A stretch of 64,000 nucleotides of DNA from CAYPNF01 sp964411985 (lineage in GTDB: Bacteria > Verrucomicrobiota > Verrucomicrobiia > Limisphaerales > J093): NCBI GenBank assembly GCA_964411985.1, contig CAYPNF010000011.1, forward strand, positions 124,001 through 188,000. Reading direction: 5' to 3'. Below the pieces are notes generated by a model that searched no databases, was not told the DNA's origin, and was given only the letters and a program-made list of their open reading frames with translations. Numbering within the stretch: the stretch's first letter is position 1; every line of letters starts with the position of its first letter. Position numbers and translations under genes: made by a program. Of the stretch, positions 42,623 through 53,900 are shown piece after piece.

Positions 42623-45600
42623 ATGAAGACACGGATTATTGTAGCTCTCTGTCTCGGGTGGCTGGCCTCCGATTCCCTCACGGGTTGGGGAGTGGTGCCG
42701 CCTAGTCAGGCACCTTTGCCGAACCTGGACAAAAGGAAGACCAGTGCGCAGGCCATGACTTTCTCGGGCGCGCAGTTTCGCCGATCGGCCGTGACCGAGT
42801 CCCAGGTGCAGGGCTTTTACTCTCTGGAGCAGCGGCTGCCCGGGTTGGTGGTGGATCACGATGCGATCATGGCTTCCCCGGCTTTGGTGGCGCGTTCCCG
42901 GGGTTTCCTTACTGGCGCAGGTGGGTTGGGTGGCGGAGTCTCACCGGAGAGTTTTGGCGCGATTCCCGGCACCGAGTCGCACCGGGGTCTCAAAGCTTTC
43001 CTGAACCAGAACGCAGCGCTGTTTGGGCATGACGCGAGTGTGCTTGGTTCTGCGGTGATTCGCCGAGAGACAACCAGCCCCGGAACTGGTCTGCAAACGG
43101 TCATTTGGCAGCAGGAATTTCACGGTATCCCGGTTCACGAAGCCATTTTGGCTTCCCATTCCAGCGCCAAAGGCGAGTTGGCTCGGATCTCCAGCCACCT
43201 CCTGCCCGACCTGGCGGCAGCGGCGCAGAGCGGCTCTGCGTCCTGGCAGACTTTGCTATCCGGCCCGATCCTCACCGCCGAACAAGCGGTGGCGAAGGCT
43301 GGGGCGAATCTGGGCGCGGATTTTGATCCAAACCAGGTGGCGGTGGTGAAGGCTCCCCAGGGAGCGAGCCGCCTGCAGTCCCTTGCCGGAGCCAGCCTCC
43401 GAGGGGAAACTTATGCCCAGCTTGTCTGGCTGCCGCTCAACCGCGACGCCATGCGGCTCTGCTGGAAAGTCTTCGTCACTCCGAAGAATCGTCAACAGAT
43501 GTACCGGGTCCTCGTCGACGCTGAGACCGGCGAAGTTCTGGTGAGGCATAACCTCACGTCCGACCAATCTGCGGCTGTGGCGGCGAGCTACCGAGTTTAC
43601 ACGAGTGACAGTCCCTCCCCCTTCAGTCCGAGTTGGCCGACTCCGAACACAGAGCAGCCCCGGATTATTCCGCGGACCTTGGTGCAGAACCTGACATCCC
43701 TGAATGCCCTGGCCTCCCCTAGGGGTTGGCTCGGCGATCCGAACCAGAACGGTGCCTACGAAACCAGGGGCAACAATGTGGACGCCCATACCGACCTGGA
43801 TGACGATGACTTGGCAGATACCCCGCGGCCCTCTTCGGCGGCGAATCCGCCGGTGTTCGATTTCCCACAGGATTTGAGTCTTGGACCCCTCACCTACACG
43901 AACGCCTCCGTTGTGCAGCTGTTCTACTGGAACAACTTCATGCACGATAAACTGTATGAGTTGGGTTTTACCGAATCAGCCGGGAATTTTCAGAACGATA
44001 ACTTCGGCAGGGGTGGGCTGGGCAACGATGCCGTCCAGGCGGATGCCTTGGACGGGGCGGCATTGGGGGATCCCTTCCATTACAACAACGCCAATTTTGC
44101 GACCCCTGACGATGGTTTTCCGGGCCGCATGCAAATGTACGTTTTTGACGGGCCGAATCCTGACCGCGACGGGGATCTCGATGCTGAAGTGGTCTGCCAT
44201 GAATACACACATGGTCTTACAGGTCGTCTAGTGGGTGGAGGAGTGGGCATTTACTCCCTCCAAGCGGCGGGCATGGGGGAAGGGTGGTCTGATTTCTATC
44301 CGTTGGCCTTGCTCGGTGAGGCTTCGGACGACATCCACGGCAATTATGCGGTGGGTGGCTACGCTACCTACCAGATGGATTCGATGACGGAGAACTACTA
44401 CTTTGGAATCCGAAGGTATCCCTACTCCACTGATACGGCGAAAAACCCCCTTACGCTCAAAGATATTGATCCTACCCAGGCCAGCCCCCATCTGGGGGTG
44501 CCCATCAGCCCCCTTTACGAGGGGATGTCGACGTTCTACGCCGATGAGGTCCATTTTCAAGGTGAAGTCTGGTGCTCGGCCCTCCATGAAGTTCGGGCGA
44601 ACCTTATCGATAGCCTGGGCTACCCCGAAGGCAATCGTGTGGCGCTCCAATTGGTGACGGATGCGATGAAACTTTGTCCTATCAATCCGACCTTCCTTCA
44701 ATCTCGCGACGCTGTCATCCAAGCGGATGAAATTGCGTATGGTGGGGCGAATCGGAACGAGATTTGGCTTGGGTTTGCGAAGCGCGGCATGGGCCTTAGC
44801 GCCAGGGTGCCGGGCACTGACACTACCATCGGGGTGGTTGAGGCGTTTGACGTGCCGGAGGATGTCTCGGTGCAACCTCCCACTGGGGCGCTTCAGCTCC
44901 AGGTCACGCCTGCGGATGACGCCACAGTGCAGGCAGGTACTGCTGTGGCGATCTTTGTACGCGTCAGGGACGGTGTTGGAATCACCAATGCGACGGTCAA
45001 AGGCAAAGTCAATGGCGTTACCGATCTCGTATTCAACAACGTGGGCCAACTTCCTGACGCCCGTGCGGGTGACTCCCTCTATAGCGCGATTTTGAACGTG
45101 GCCGCCAATGCGACCAACGTGAACCTGCTGGTGCAAGCTTCGGCGCCGGGGAAGACGAATGGGGTTGCTGAGGTCTCCTATTTCGCGGGGACCATCCCCA
45201 GCAACGACATGTTTGCCAGTGCAACCAAGGTTCGTGAGAAAGGTGGCTCCTTCTCGGGCAACAACAAGTTTGCCAGCTTAGAGGACAAAGAACCCGCCCA
45301 CGCTGGCCTTTCCACTGTAGCCAACTCACTCTGGTGGACTTGGACGCCTACGAATACCAGCAGGGCTTTGATTGACACCGCCGGCAGCGCGTACAGTACG
45401 GTAGTGGCAGTGTATACTGGCACCAGCCTGAATGCCCTTACGGAAGTGAAATCGGTGAGCACGGTGCCCGAGCGCAAACAGGGTTACTTGTTTTTTGATG
45501 CTCAGAAGGGCACCAACTACTACATTGCCGTGGCTAGCGCCAATGTAAGCAGTGCTGGGTACACCCAGGTGATTGTGGTTCCCAACGGACAGCCAGATAT

Positions 45601-47158
45601 CACTCCTCCAGTGGTTTCTGTGCTGAGTCCGGCAACCGGTCTTGTTGTCACGAACAACACCATCACCGTCAGTGCCGTCGCAGCCGATCCCGAACCGGAA
45701 GCTACAGGCGTCGCCAAGTTCACCTACCGGGTGAGTCCTCGCCAGTACAATGCAGAGTTCACATCGTCGGCCACAGGCGGTTCCGACACCACTAGGGTGG
45801 CCCTTTCCCCTGGGCGGAACACGATTACGATCAATGCGCTGGATGTCGCAGGGAATACATCCTTGCCAGTCACTCTTACCATCAACTATCGACCGTTGGA
45901 TCCGGTGAACGACTACTTCGCCTATGCGACTTCGTTATCCAGCGCTTCCGGGGAGTCAACCGTCAATAATACCAAGGCGACACGCGAAGCCGGAGAACCG
46001 TTGCTGATCAACAATCCGGGGGGCCGCTCCGTGTGGTGGAGTTGGAAAGCGCCTCAGGATGGTTCGCTGCTCCTGACTACTGAAGGGAGTGGAATTGACA
46101 CGACGCTGGGGTTGTTCACGGGTGACTTTGTCAACGCTTTGAAGTGGATTGGAGAAAACGATGACGCGTTCGAGGGGTCGCGTTTCAGCAAACTGCGCCA
46201 GGCAGTGCGTGCGAATCAGACCTACAAGATCGCCGTAGATGGGTTTAACGCGGAAGCTGGGTCAGTCAAATTGATGTACTCCTTTGCCGCTGCTTCGGTG
46301 TTCAGTGTCGATGTTCAGGAATCCACGGGTGGCACCGTCTATCCCGGGCCGGGGTTGGTGGATGCCGAGGCAGGGTCCTCCATTACCGTGTCCGCCCTGC
46401 CGGACTCGGGGTATGAGTTTGTGGAGTGGACCGGCGACATCAGCGCCATGCTCAACCCCGTTTCAATCCAGGTCACCACAAACCTGACGGTCGTCCCCGT
46501 CTTCCGTAAAATAGCCGTTTCCGATGACTTTGAGTCGGGCGGGTTTGGCCAGTTGCCTTGGATTACTAGCGGTGCCTTGCCATGGGTGGTAAGCGACGCC
46601 TCCTCTTCGGGCGGGAAGTTTTCTGCCCGCTCAGGAGCGATCAGCGATGGTCAGTCGAGTTTGCTGAGTCTCAAAGGGACTTTCCGGCCTGGTCCAGGCC
46701 AGTTTGACGTCCACGTGAGCAGTGAGTCCGGATATGACGTCCTGATCTTCCGCGTCGACGGAAAAGAGGTGAAGAAATGGTCGGGAGAGGTCGAGTGGAC
46801 GCTGTATCAGTTCGCGCTTGCCTCAGGCGAGCACACGTTGGAGTGGGAATACCGGAAGGACGCGGCGAACAAGGGCGGTTTAGACACGGCGTTCATTGAT
46901 AACCTCGACGTCGAGTTTGCGGTGCCGGTCGATCCTTCCCAAGCGCCTGTTCTGTCAGTGAAGCAGTATACGGACGGAACTTGGGCGGTGATGGGGCAAG
47001 GGCAGACGAACCAATGGTACGTCATCCAGGCGGCCAACGCCCTGCCGGGTCCGTGGGTTCCCGTATCGATCGTTCAAGCGGTGGACGGAGTTTTCCGCTA
47101 CATGGATCCCGACAGCCTGAGCCTGCCAGCGCGGTATTATCGTGCGGTTACCCAGTAG
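42623..47158 (+). CDS. Secreted M36 (fungalysin-type) metalloprotease with C-terminal binding modules
   Basis: A 1,511-residue secreted protease. A signal peptide and an FTP-like propeptide occupy about residues 1-340. The catalytic domain has zinc ligands His526 and His530 in CHEYTHG, catalytic Glu527, and Glu553 in GMGEGWSDF, as in family M36. After about residue 760 come Ig-like and jelly-roll-like segments. An InlB-like repeat (about 1227-1295), a beta-sandwich segment (about 1298-1433, with FEVSSE-like, WSGEVEW, AFIDNLD) and the recurring tail follow. The last three modules are shared with the giant protein at 47,990. Last of four secreted genes; a terminator follows. Confidence 0.88.
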   Translation: MKTRIIVALCLGWLASDSLTGWGVVPPSQAPLPNLDKRKTSAQAMTFSGAQFRRSAVTESQVQGFYSLEQRLPGLVVDHDAIMASPALVARSRGFLTGAGGLGGGVSPESFGAIPGTESHRGLKAFLNQNAALFGHDASVLGSAVIRRETTSPGTGLQTVIWQQEFHGIPVHEAILASHSSAKGELARISSHLLPDLAAAAQSGSASWQTLLSGPILTAEQAVAKAGANLGADFDPNQVAVVKAPQGASRLQSLAGASLRGETYAQLVWLPLNRDAMRLCWKVFVTPKNRQQMYRVLVDAETGEVLVRHNLTSDQSAAVAASYRVYTSDSPSPFSPSWPTPNTEQPRIIPRTLVQNLTSLNALASPRGWLGDPNQNGAYETRGNNVDAHTDLDDDDLADTPRPSSAANPPVFDFPQDLSLGPLTYTNASVVQLFYWNNFMHDKLYELGFTESAGNFQNDNFGRGGLGNDAVQADALDGAALGDPFHYNNANFATPDDGFPGRMQMYVFDGPNPDRDGDLDAEVVCHEYTHGLTGRLVGGGVGIYSLQAAGMGEGWSDFYPLALLGEASDDIHGNYAVGGYATYQMDSMTENYYFGIRRYPYSTDTAKNPLTLKDIDPTQASPHLGVPISPLYEGMSTFYADEVHFQGEVWCSALHEVRANLIDSLGYPEGNRVALQLVTDAMKLCPINPTFLQSRDAVIQADEIAYGGANRNEIWLGFAKRGMGLSARVPGTDTTIGVVEAFDVPEDVSVQPPTGALQLQVTPADDATVQAGTAVAIFVRVRDGVGITNATVKGKVNGVTDLVFNNVGQLPDARAGDSLYSAILNVAANATNVNLLVQASAPGKTNGVAEVSYFAGTIPSNDMFASATKVREKGGSFSGNNKFASLEDKEPAHAGLSTVANSLWWTWTPTNTSRALIDTAGSAYSTVVAVYTGTSLNALTEVKSVSTVPERKQGYLFFDAQKGTNYYIAVASANVSSAGYTQVIVVPNGQPDITPPVVSVLSPATGLVVTNNTITVSAVAADPEPEATGVAKFTYRVSPRQYNAEFTSSATGGSDTTRVALSPGRNTITINALDVAGNTSLPVTLTINYRPLDPVNDYFAYATSLSSASGESTVNNTKATREAGEPLLINNPGGRSVWWSWKAPQDGSLLLTTEGSGIDTTLGLFTGDFVNALKWIGENDDAFEGSRFSKLRQAVRANQTYKIAVDGFNAEAGSVKLMYSFAAASVFSVDVQESTGGTVYPGPGLVDAEAGSSITVSALPDSGYEFVEWTGDISAMLNPVSIQVTTNLTVVPVFRKIAVSDDFESGGFGQLPWITSGALPWVVSDASSSGGKFSARSGAISDGQSSLLSLKGTFRPGPGQFDVHVSSESGYDVLIFRVDGKEVKKWSGEVEWTLYQFALASGEHTLEWEYRKDAANKGGLDTAFIDNLDVEFAVPVDPSQAPVLSVKQYTDGTWAVMGQGQTNQWYVIQAANALPGPWVPVSIVQAVDGVFRYMDPDSLSLPARYYRAVTQ

Positions 47159-47213
47159 CCGCGGAAAGGCAGCTCTGGGATCGATCGCCAGGGTTGCGGA
47201 ATTTGCGCCGTAC

Positions 47214-47245
47214 AACCGCGTGTCATTAGGCACGCGGTTTCTTTT
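47214..47245 (+). terminator. Strong intrinsic terminator after the M36 protease gene
   Basis: Perfect 9-base-pair stem AACCGCGTG / CACGCGGTT (47214-47222, 47231-47239) with an 8-base loop, then TTCTTTT. Confidence 0.85.
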
Positions 47246-47298
47246 GGCAGTGGAGATGTCGCCGGTTTGAAGTTCCTTACCCCATACAGCTGAACCTG

Positions 47299-47880
47299 AT
47301 GCGTACAATCGGACTTACCGGTGGAGTCGGGATGGGAAAGTCGACCTTCGCCGCGTTTATGGGCCGATCCGGTTGCCGGGTCGTGGATACGGATGATTTG
47401 GCTCGGGCGGTGGTGGAGCCAGGCACCAAGTGTGCGGATCAGGTGAGGGCTGCCTTTGGGGATGCCGTGTTCCACGAAGCGGGTCATCTGGACCGAGGCC
47501 GGATGGCGGAGTTGGTTTTCTCCGATCCAGCTGCCAGGGTAAAACTGGAATCCATCCTTCATCCTGCCATCCGCTCGGCCTGGCGGGCCGCGTTTCAAGG
47601 CTGGATGCAGGAAGGGGTGGAAACGGCGGTCGTGGTGATCCCCCTGCTGTTCGAGACGGGAGCAGACAAAGAGTTGGAGGGGACCGTGTGCGTTGCGTGC
47701 TCTCCGGCCAGTCAGCAGGAAAGGTTGGCGGGGAGAGGGTGGAGCCGGGAAGAGTGCGATCGGCGGATCCGGGCACAGTGGTCGGTGGAGAAGAAGATGG
47801 AAATGGCCCAGTGGGTGGTGTGGAACGAGGGAAAAATTACGAATCTTGAAGCCCAGTTGGTGCGAATCCTGCGTAAGTAG
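47299..47880 (+). CDS. coaE: Dephospho-CoA kinase
   Basis: A 193-residue P-loop kinase that phosphorylates dephospho-CoA, the last step of coenzyme A synthesis. Walker A is GLTGGVGMGKST. VVDTDDLARAVVEPG is the CoA-binding region, HPAIRSAW and PLLFETGAD are the following conserved loops, and R(A)QWSVEKKMEMAQWVVWN closes the fold. The length is normal. It is a housekeeping gene set between the protease and the giant surface protein. Confidence 0.95.
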   Translation: MRTIGLTGGVGMGKSTFAAFMGRSGCRVVDTDDLARAVVEPGTKCADQVRAAFGDAVFHEAGHLDRGRMAELVFSDPAARVKLESILHPAIRSAWRAAFQGWMQEGVETAVVVIPLLFETGADKELEGTVCVACSPASQQERLAGRGWSREECDRRIRAQWSVEKKMEMAQWVVWNEGKITNLEAQLVRILRK

Positions 47881-47989
47881 CGGTTTTCGGGTGCGTAGAG
47901 CGAGCAAGCCCTTGGTGGGTTTGATCTTCTGACAAATGAGTTTACACCTCCGGCGCGTTTCGCTAGCGTGCCGAAGCAGCAGAAACACT

Positions 47990-50900
47990 ATGAAGCGTCC
48001 AACATTGCGTGTTGTTTTTTTACTGTGCGTGGCAGCCGCAGCCATCGTCTTGGTGCCAAGCCGTTTTCGTTCCCCGCAGACGGTGCCAGCCGCTTCTGGT
48101 CCAGTGTCGGCCTCGAAGACCGAACTCGTTGGCAACAGGGGGCTTCTGTCAGTGGACTCCTTGGCCCGCCCGCACTCGAATTCCGGAGAGAGTCTGCCCG
48201 CGACGCGAGTTGCTTCGAAGGTAGTGACCGCTTCCGAAGGTCACCGCGACTTCCTGGACTGGGCGGATCGCTATGGGCACGCTGACGCGCAGACGAAGGC
48301 CGCACTCCTGACGGAGGGACGCAAGCTCGCCGAAGCGCGCCGTGCCGCCATGCTGGAGGAGATTCGGTCGAATCCGGAGAACGCCCTTGCGTTGGCCACC
48401 CCCTGGCAGGTGCGCCGCGCTCTGCCTGAAGAAGTGACTGGCTATCTGGAGCAACCGGTGAGCGGACGTGGGAGCATCGACACGCATCTTGCCTCGCCTC
48501 GCAAGGCAAGCGCAGGTTCGAAGACCGGGCAGGGGATCGTGCGCATGGCTAGCATCGATGGCGCGACCTACGACGCATACGTCTATGGACGGCGTGTGGA
48601 GATGACCTCGGTTGAGAATGTTCCCCTGCACGGCGTTGCCATCGGAAACTCCGTTGCCCTCTCCGAATCCCCGCTTCGTACGCTCGGCTCTGCGGAGGCG
48701 AAATCCGTTTTGGACGCTGGGGTCCTGCCCCCGTCCTGCTCCTGCCAAGCTTGCGGCGGGACTGCGTCCTCCATTTCGACTGCGGTCGTGTTGGAAAACG
48801 CGGGGGGGTATTTTGCTGCCTGTTCCCCCGAACATGCCAGGGATCTTCAGGAGGCTTTCGCTCAGGTCGAGAGTCGTTCGGTCACTTCGCGGCGTATTGC
48901 GCTTCACAGTCAGTCGAACCCCACGAATCCTCCGCCAGCCACCCTGTCTACCAACTTTGCCACTCAGAAAGTGCTCCTGATCCCTGTCTATTTTCCGAAT
49001 GATATTCGCATCCCCATCACCTATGCGGATGCGGCGGCCAAGCTGAAGGCGGCCGGCGATTTTCTGGCTGAGAACACCTACAACAAGGCAGGTTTGGTTC
49101 CCACGGTCGCTCCGGCAGTTGCGGTTGGAATGCCCAAAGATTTCTACAACACCGGTGCGGGGGGGGCCAGAACGCTTTTTGCGGATGCCAAAGCGGCCGC
49201 CAAACTGGCTGGGTTTCCTTCAGAATACTACGACTTTGTTCTCGTGGTCCACACGGACATGCCTTCCTACAACTGGTCGACCATTGCGATGCCGAAGGGC
49301 GGCGTGATGCAGGAAACCGAGTTGATCACCTTCCTGGAGCAGGTCGGTTTTCTGTTCAACCTGAGCCATGCGAATTTCTGGGACACCCGCCGCGGCCGCT
49401 GGCCTGACAACACCAATAACCTTCCCTACGATATTACCGGGTTGATTGGCCGTGAGACCGCGACGGGCCCGGGGGACGATTTGGAGTTTGGCGACATGTT
49501 CGACATCATGGGAAGCGCGGGAGGCAGAGACACCATTACTTTCGGCGAGAACATCGATCCCACGGCAGCCCATTTCAACGTTGTGAGCAAGTGGAACCGT
49601 GATTGGCTGCCGGCCAACAACGTCCGTGCGGTGGCCATGAGTACCACCAACCGTGTTTATGCCTTCGATGCCCCCACGCTCGTGGATGGCCGATCCTATT
49701 CCCTGGTTGTTTCCAAGGATGCACAGCGGGATTACTGGATCAGCGCGCGATCCCGGATCACGAACAGCTACTTCGTCCAAAACGGGGTCGAATTACACTG
49801 GGGATTGTGGCCGCAGGTGGTCTATGGCAGTGCCCACCTCATTGACACGACTCCCGACACGAAACTGGGGAGAGAGGATTCCGCGATCTTGGTCGGCCGG
49901 ACCTTCTATGACGAGGACAATGCCATCGCCATTACCCCGATCGCTCGTGGTGGATCAGGGGTCGATCTCTGGTACGATGTGGTGGTCAACAAAGGGCCCT
50001 TCCCCAGCAACCAACCTCCCGTTGTGACCCTGACCGGGCCGTCGGGGCCGGTGGCGGAGCGGGCTTCGGTGAGTCTCTCGGCGAGCGCAACGGATCCGAA
50101 CGGCGACCGGATGGCCTATTTCTGGGATTTCGGTGACGGCAGTTTTGGTGGGAACTCAAACGCAGTCACTCACGCTTTTACTGACATTGGCGAGTACGTC
50201 GTTCGTTGTGAAGTGAGCGATCTCCGGGGGGGAATGACGGCCAAGCAATGGGTGGTCACGGTGGGGGCGCCAAGCGGACACCGCGTCAGCGGCACGATCG
50301 TGGACAGCAACGGCAAACCTCTGCAGAACGTGCGAGTCAGCAATGGCAGTGTGAATGGCACCGAGTACGGAGCGGACTACCAAGTGGCCTCGACTGATAG
50401 CGAAGGGTTTTTCACTTTGGTGAACCTAGCCAACGGGAACTACACGCTCACCGCGTTCCGCTGGGGATATAATACGATTCCCCTGAATTTCTACAACCCG
50501 GTAGGCGTAGCCGACGCGGACGCCACAGGGCTCAAGTGGGTTTCCACACCCTATCCGAGGGTCAAGGTGGAGCGGGTGAACGACGCCACCGCACCCTCCT
50601 CCGCCGGGTCTTTCAAGTTCACCCGCACCGGAGATGCCACCAACACCGCGTTGACGGTCTTTGTGACGCTGGGCGGCACGGCGGTCAACGGAGTTGATTT
50701 CGGGCCGCTGACCAATAGCGTCAGCCAGACGAACATCACGGATACTCTCGAGAGCGGGGTTACGCGAAGAGTTTACACGAATTTCTTCACGGTAGATTTC
50801 GCCACGGGGGTCTTCACGACCAACATCACGATCCTGCCCGCTCCCTCCGCCACGAACGGTGAGCGGCAGGTCATCTGCACGATCATGCACCCGATGCAAT

Positions 50901-53900
50901 TCATCCGCATGACCGCAACGGAGACGAATGCGGTTGATTTCCCTGGATGGGAAGTCCGCACCGTCAGTGGAGCGGACAGCTACTATCCGGTGGAGCCCAC
51001 CTATTGCACCGATGGCAAGGCGGAGGCGAGTCTCAATATTCGCAGTGCCTCCTCCAGCGTCCCGGCCCTTTCCATCGCCGCCTATGATGCGGTGGCTACC
51101 GAAGGTGCAGGCGATTCGGCATCCTTTATCATCATCCGATCGGGCAAAGCCGATGTGGCGTTGACCATCCCCATCAAGGTGGAGGGGACCGCGCGGCCCG
51201 GTATCGACTATGAAGCCTTGCCCGAAAGCGTAACGCTGGCCTCCGGGCAAATGGCGTTGCTGGTTCCTGTGAGGATTCGCCCTGATTCCTACCTGGACGG
51301 AAACACCACTTTGAAGGTGATTCTGCAAACCTCATCGGCCTACACGCTTTCCCAGAGCACCGCCCAGATCTCGATCATGGACAACGACCTGCCCATGGTA
51401 AGGATTACCGCTCTGGATCCCCTCGCTTTGGAGCGTTCGCGGAAGCCTGCCACTCTGCTCGTCACTCGCGCGGGTGATCTCACCGCGCCTCTTACCGTGC
51501 GCTACCTGGTCGGCGGTTCGGGCGTGTCCGGGGTGGATTTCCGGGCTCTACCCGGGTCCGTGACCATTCCCGCAAACCAGTATTCGACAACCCTTCTCGT
51601 CGAACCGCGGGATAACGGTCAGCGCGATCGCGGCGTCACCGTGGATATCCAGTTATCCGATCTGGCCACTTACAACGTGGGCACTCCTGGTTCGGTGACC
51701 GTTTTCATTCAGGACGCGGCGTTGGCGACTCTGGATGTTTCGAGCCCGGACACCGATGCCTCCGAACCTGCTGACCCGGCCACCGTCACGATCACCCGGA
51801 CTGGGGACGTCTCCCGGCAGTTGCTCGTGGGCTATCGGCTTGCGGGTCCGGCGTTGCCCTTGGTCGACTTTGCTGGAATCGGGGACAAGATTGTGATCCC
51901 CGCAGGGGTGGACTCGGTCAACGTGACCATCATGCCCATCGACGATCCTTACCGCGAGGATCCGGAGACGGTGACGTTGGAGATACTGCCTGGTCTCGAG
52001 TACAACCTGACGACCAATTTCCAGGCAACCCTGACGATCAACGACAACGATAGCGGCCTTCCTTCCGTGGGTTTCATGACGCTGGAATCCAGCGGCTTGG
52101 AGAGTATCGGAACGACTTCCATCCCGATTCGTGCCAGCGCGGCTCCGGCGGAGGAAACGCCGATCAACATCGACTATCGCGTGACCGGCGGCACGGCGAT
52201 TCAGGGGGTGGACTTCGGCCCCGTGGGGAGCAACGGCGTAGGGCACATGACCTTTGGTGCCACGCTCCAGTACCTCAAGATTCCCATCATCGACAACACC
52301 AATGTGGATGGTCCTCGGACGATCCAGGTGACCCTGTTTGAGCCGTTCTCCTACCTGACGAACGAATTCGTGACGAACGAAGTGGCGATCACCAACGCTG
52401 CGGGCGAACAAACTGGAACCACCAACATCATCGAAACGAACACCGTCATCGTTGGGACTCCCATCAACGGTTACCTTGAACCTTACCAGGTCCATACTTT
52501 CACCATTCTGGACAACGACGGAGCGGTTGTTGATTTGGAGACCGTGAACGGTATCGCCTATGAGGAGGGTGGCGAGCCGGCGCTGCTTCGGCTGCATCGC
52601 TCTGGACCGACCAACCGCGCGCAAGTGATTAAGGTCGCGCTTGGCGGTTACGCCACCTACGGGGCGGATTACCATGTTGGGGAGGGCTCGGTCGCTCCCA
52701 CGACCTTCACCATCCCCATTGGCGATATCGATTTGGATATCCCGATCGTGCCAGTGGACGACCAGGTGCAGGAGTACATGGAGAGTCTCCAGGTGATGCT
52801 GCTTGAGGTGCCCGGAGCGGCCTTTGGGACCAAGACCAACGCGACCGTGAGTATTATCGATAACGATGGCACCATGGAGTTCGCCGCCCAGACCTACCAC
52901 GCCGTGGAAGGGGATGGAATGGCGGAGATCACCGTACGGCGAACCACCGCCACCAACCGGACGGACACCATTCGTTTTGCCGCCAGTGCGGGAACGGCGG
53001 TGAGCGGCGTGGATTTCGTCGCTACCAACGGGGTCCTGACTTTCTTGCCAGGGCAGACCAGCCAGGTGTTTCAGGTCGAAGTGCTGGACAACGCGACCGT
53101 GGACAATGAGCGCAGCGTGTCGTTGACTCTTTCGGATCCAACGACGGGGGCGCCGATCGGGGGCCAGGCTTCGGCCACGCTGTTGATCCTGGATAATGAG
53201 ACCATGATCGAGTTCTCGAAGGCCCTGTTCGAGGTGGCGGAGAATGCGACCAATGCGACCGTCACCGTACGTCGCAGCGGAAAAGTCTCTGATACTGCTT
53301 CCGTCCTCTACGCGGTCACGAACGATACCGCCATCTCCGGCGTCGACTTTGTCGGTACCAACGGGGTGGTGAATTTCCTGGCTGGTCAGACGGAAGCCAC
53401 CTTCAAGGTTCGCATTCTCGACAATGGTCTCATGGAGTCCAACCGCGTGGCGGCCCTCCAACTCTATGATCCAACCAACAGTGTGCTCGGTTCGCTTTCG
53501 AACGCGACCGTGGTGATTCGGGATGATGAATGTGTGCTGGAGTTTTCCGCCGCCACGACCACGGTTCCTGAGTTCGGTAGAACCGTCTCGCTCAGCGTCA
53601 TTCGGCTGGGCAGTTCCATCAACCCAGTCACGGTCTCCTTTGAAACCAGCGACGGGATCGCCTCCTCCGGTTCCGACTACCAGACCCTAAGTGGAGCCTT
53701 GACGTTCCGCGGGGAGACTAACTATCTCTCGCCATCTGGTAATGGGGTGATGCTTTTCGAGCCTGGTGAAACGAACAAGACGATTGTTGTCAGGGTCTTT
53801 GACGACAATGTGGGGGAGGGGGATGAGGACTTCTACGTCACGCTCCGGAATCCTCGCAGCCTGGTCAAGGCGCATGCGGATTCAACCGTGCTTGGGACCA

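Noticed and set aside
51653..53461. 602-residue minus-strand ORF inside the giant-protein gene
   Set aside because: It is antisense to well-formed Calx-beta repeats; the long frame follows from codon bias on the other strand.
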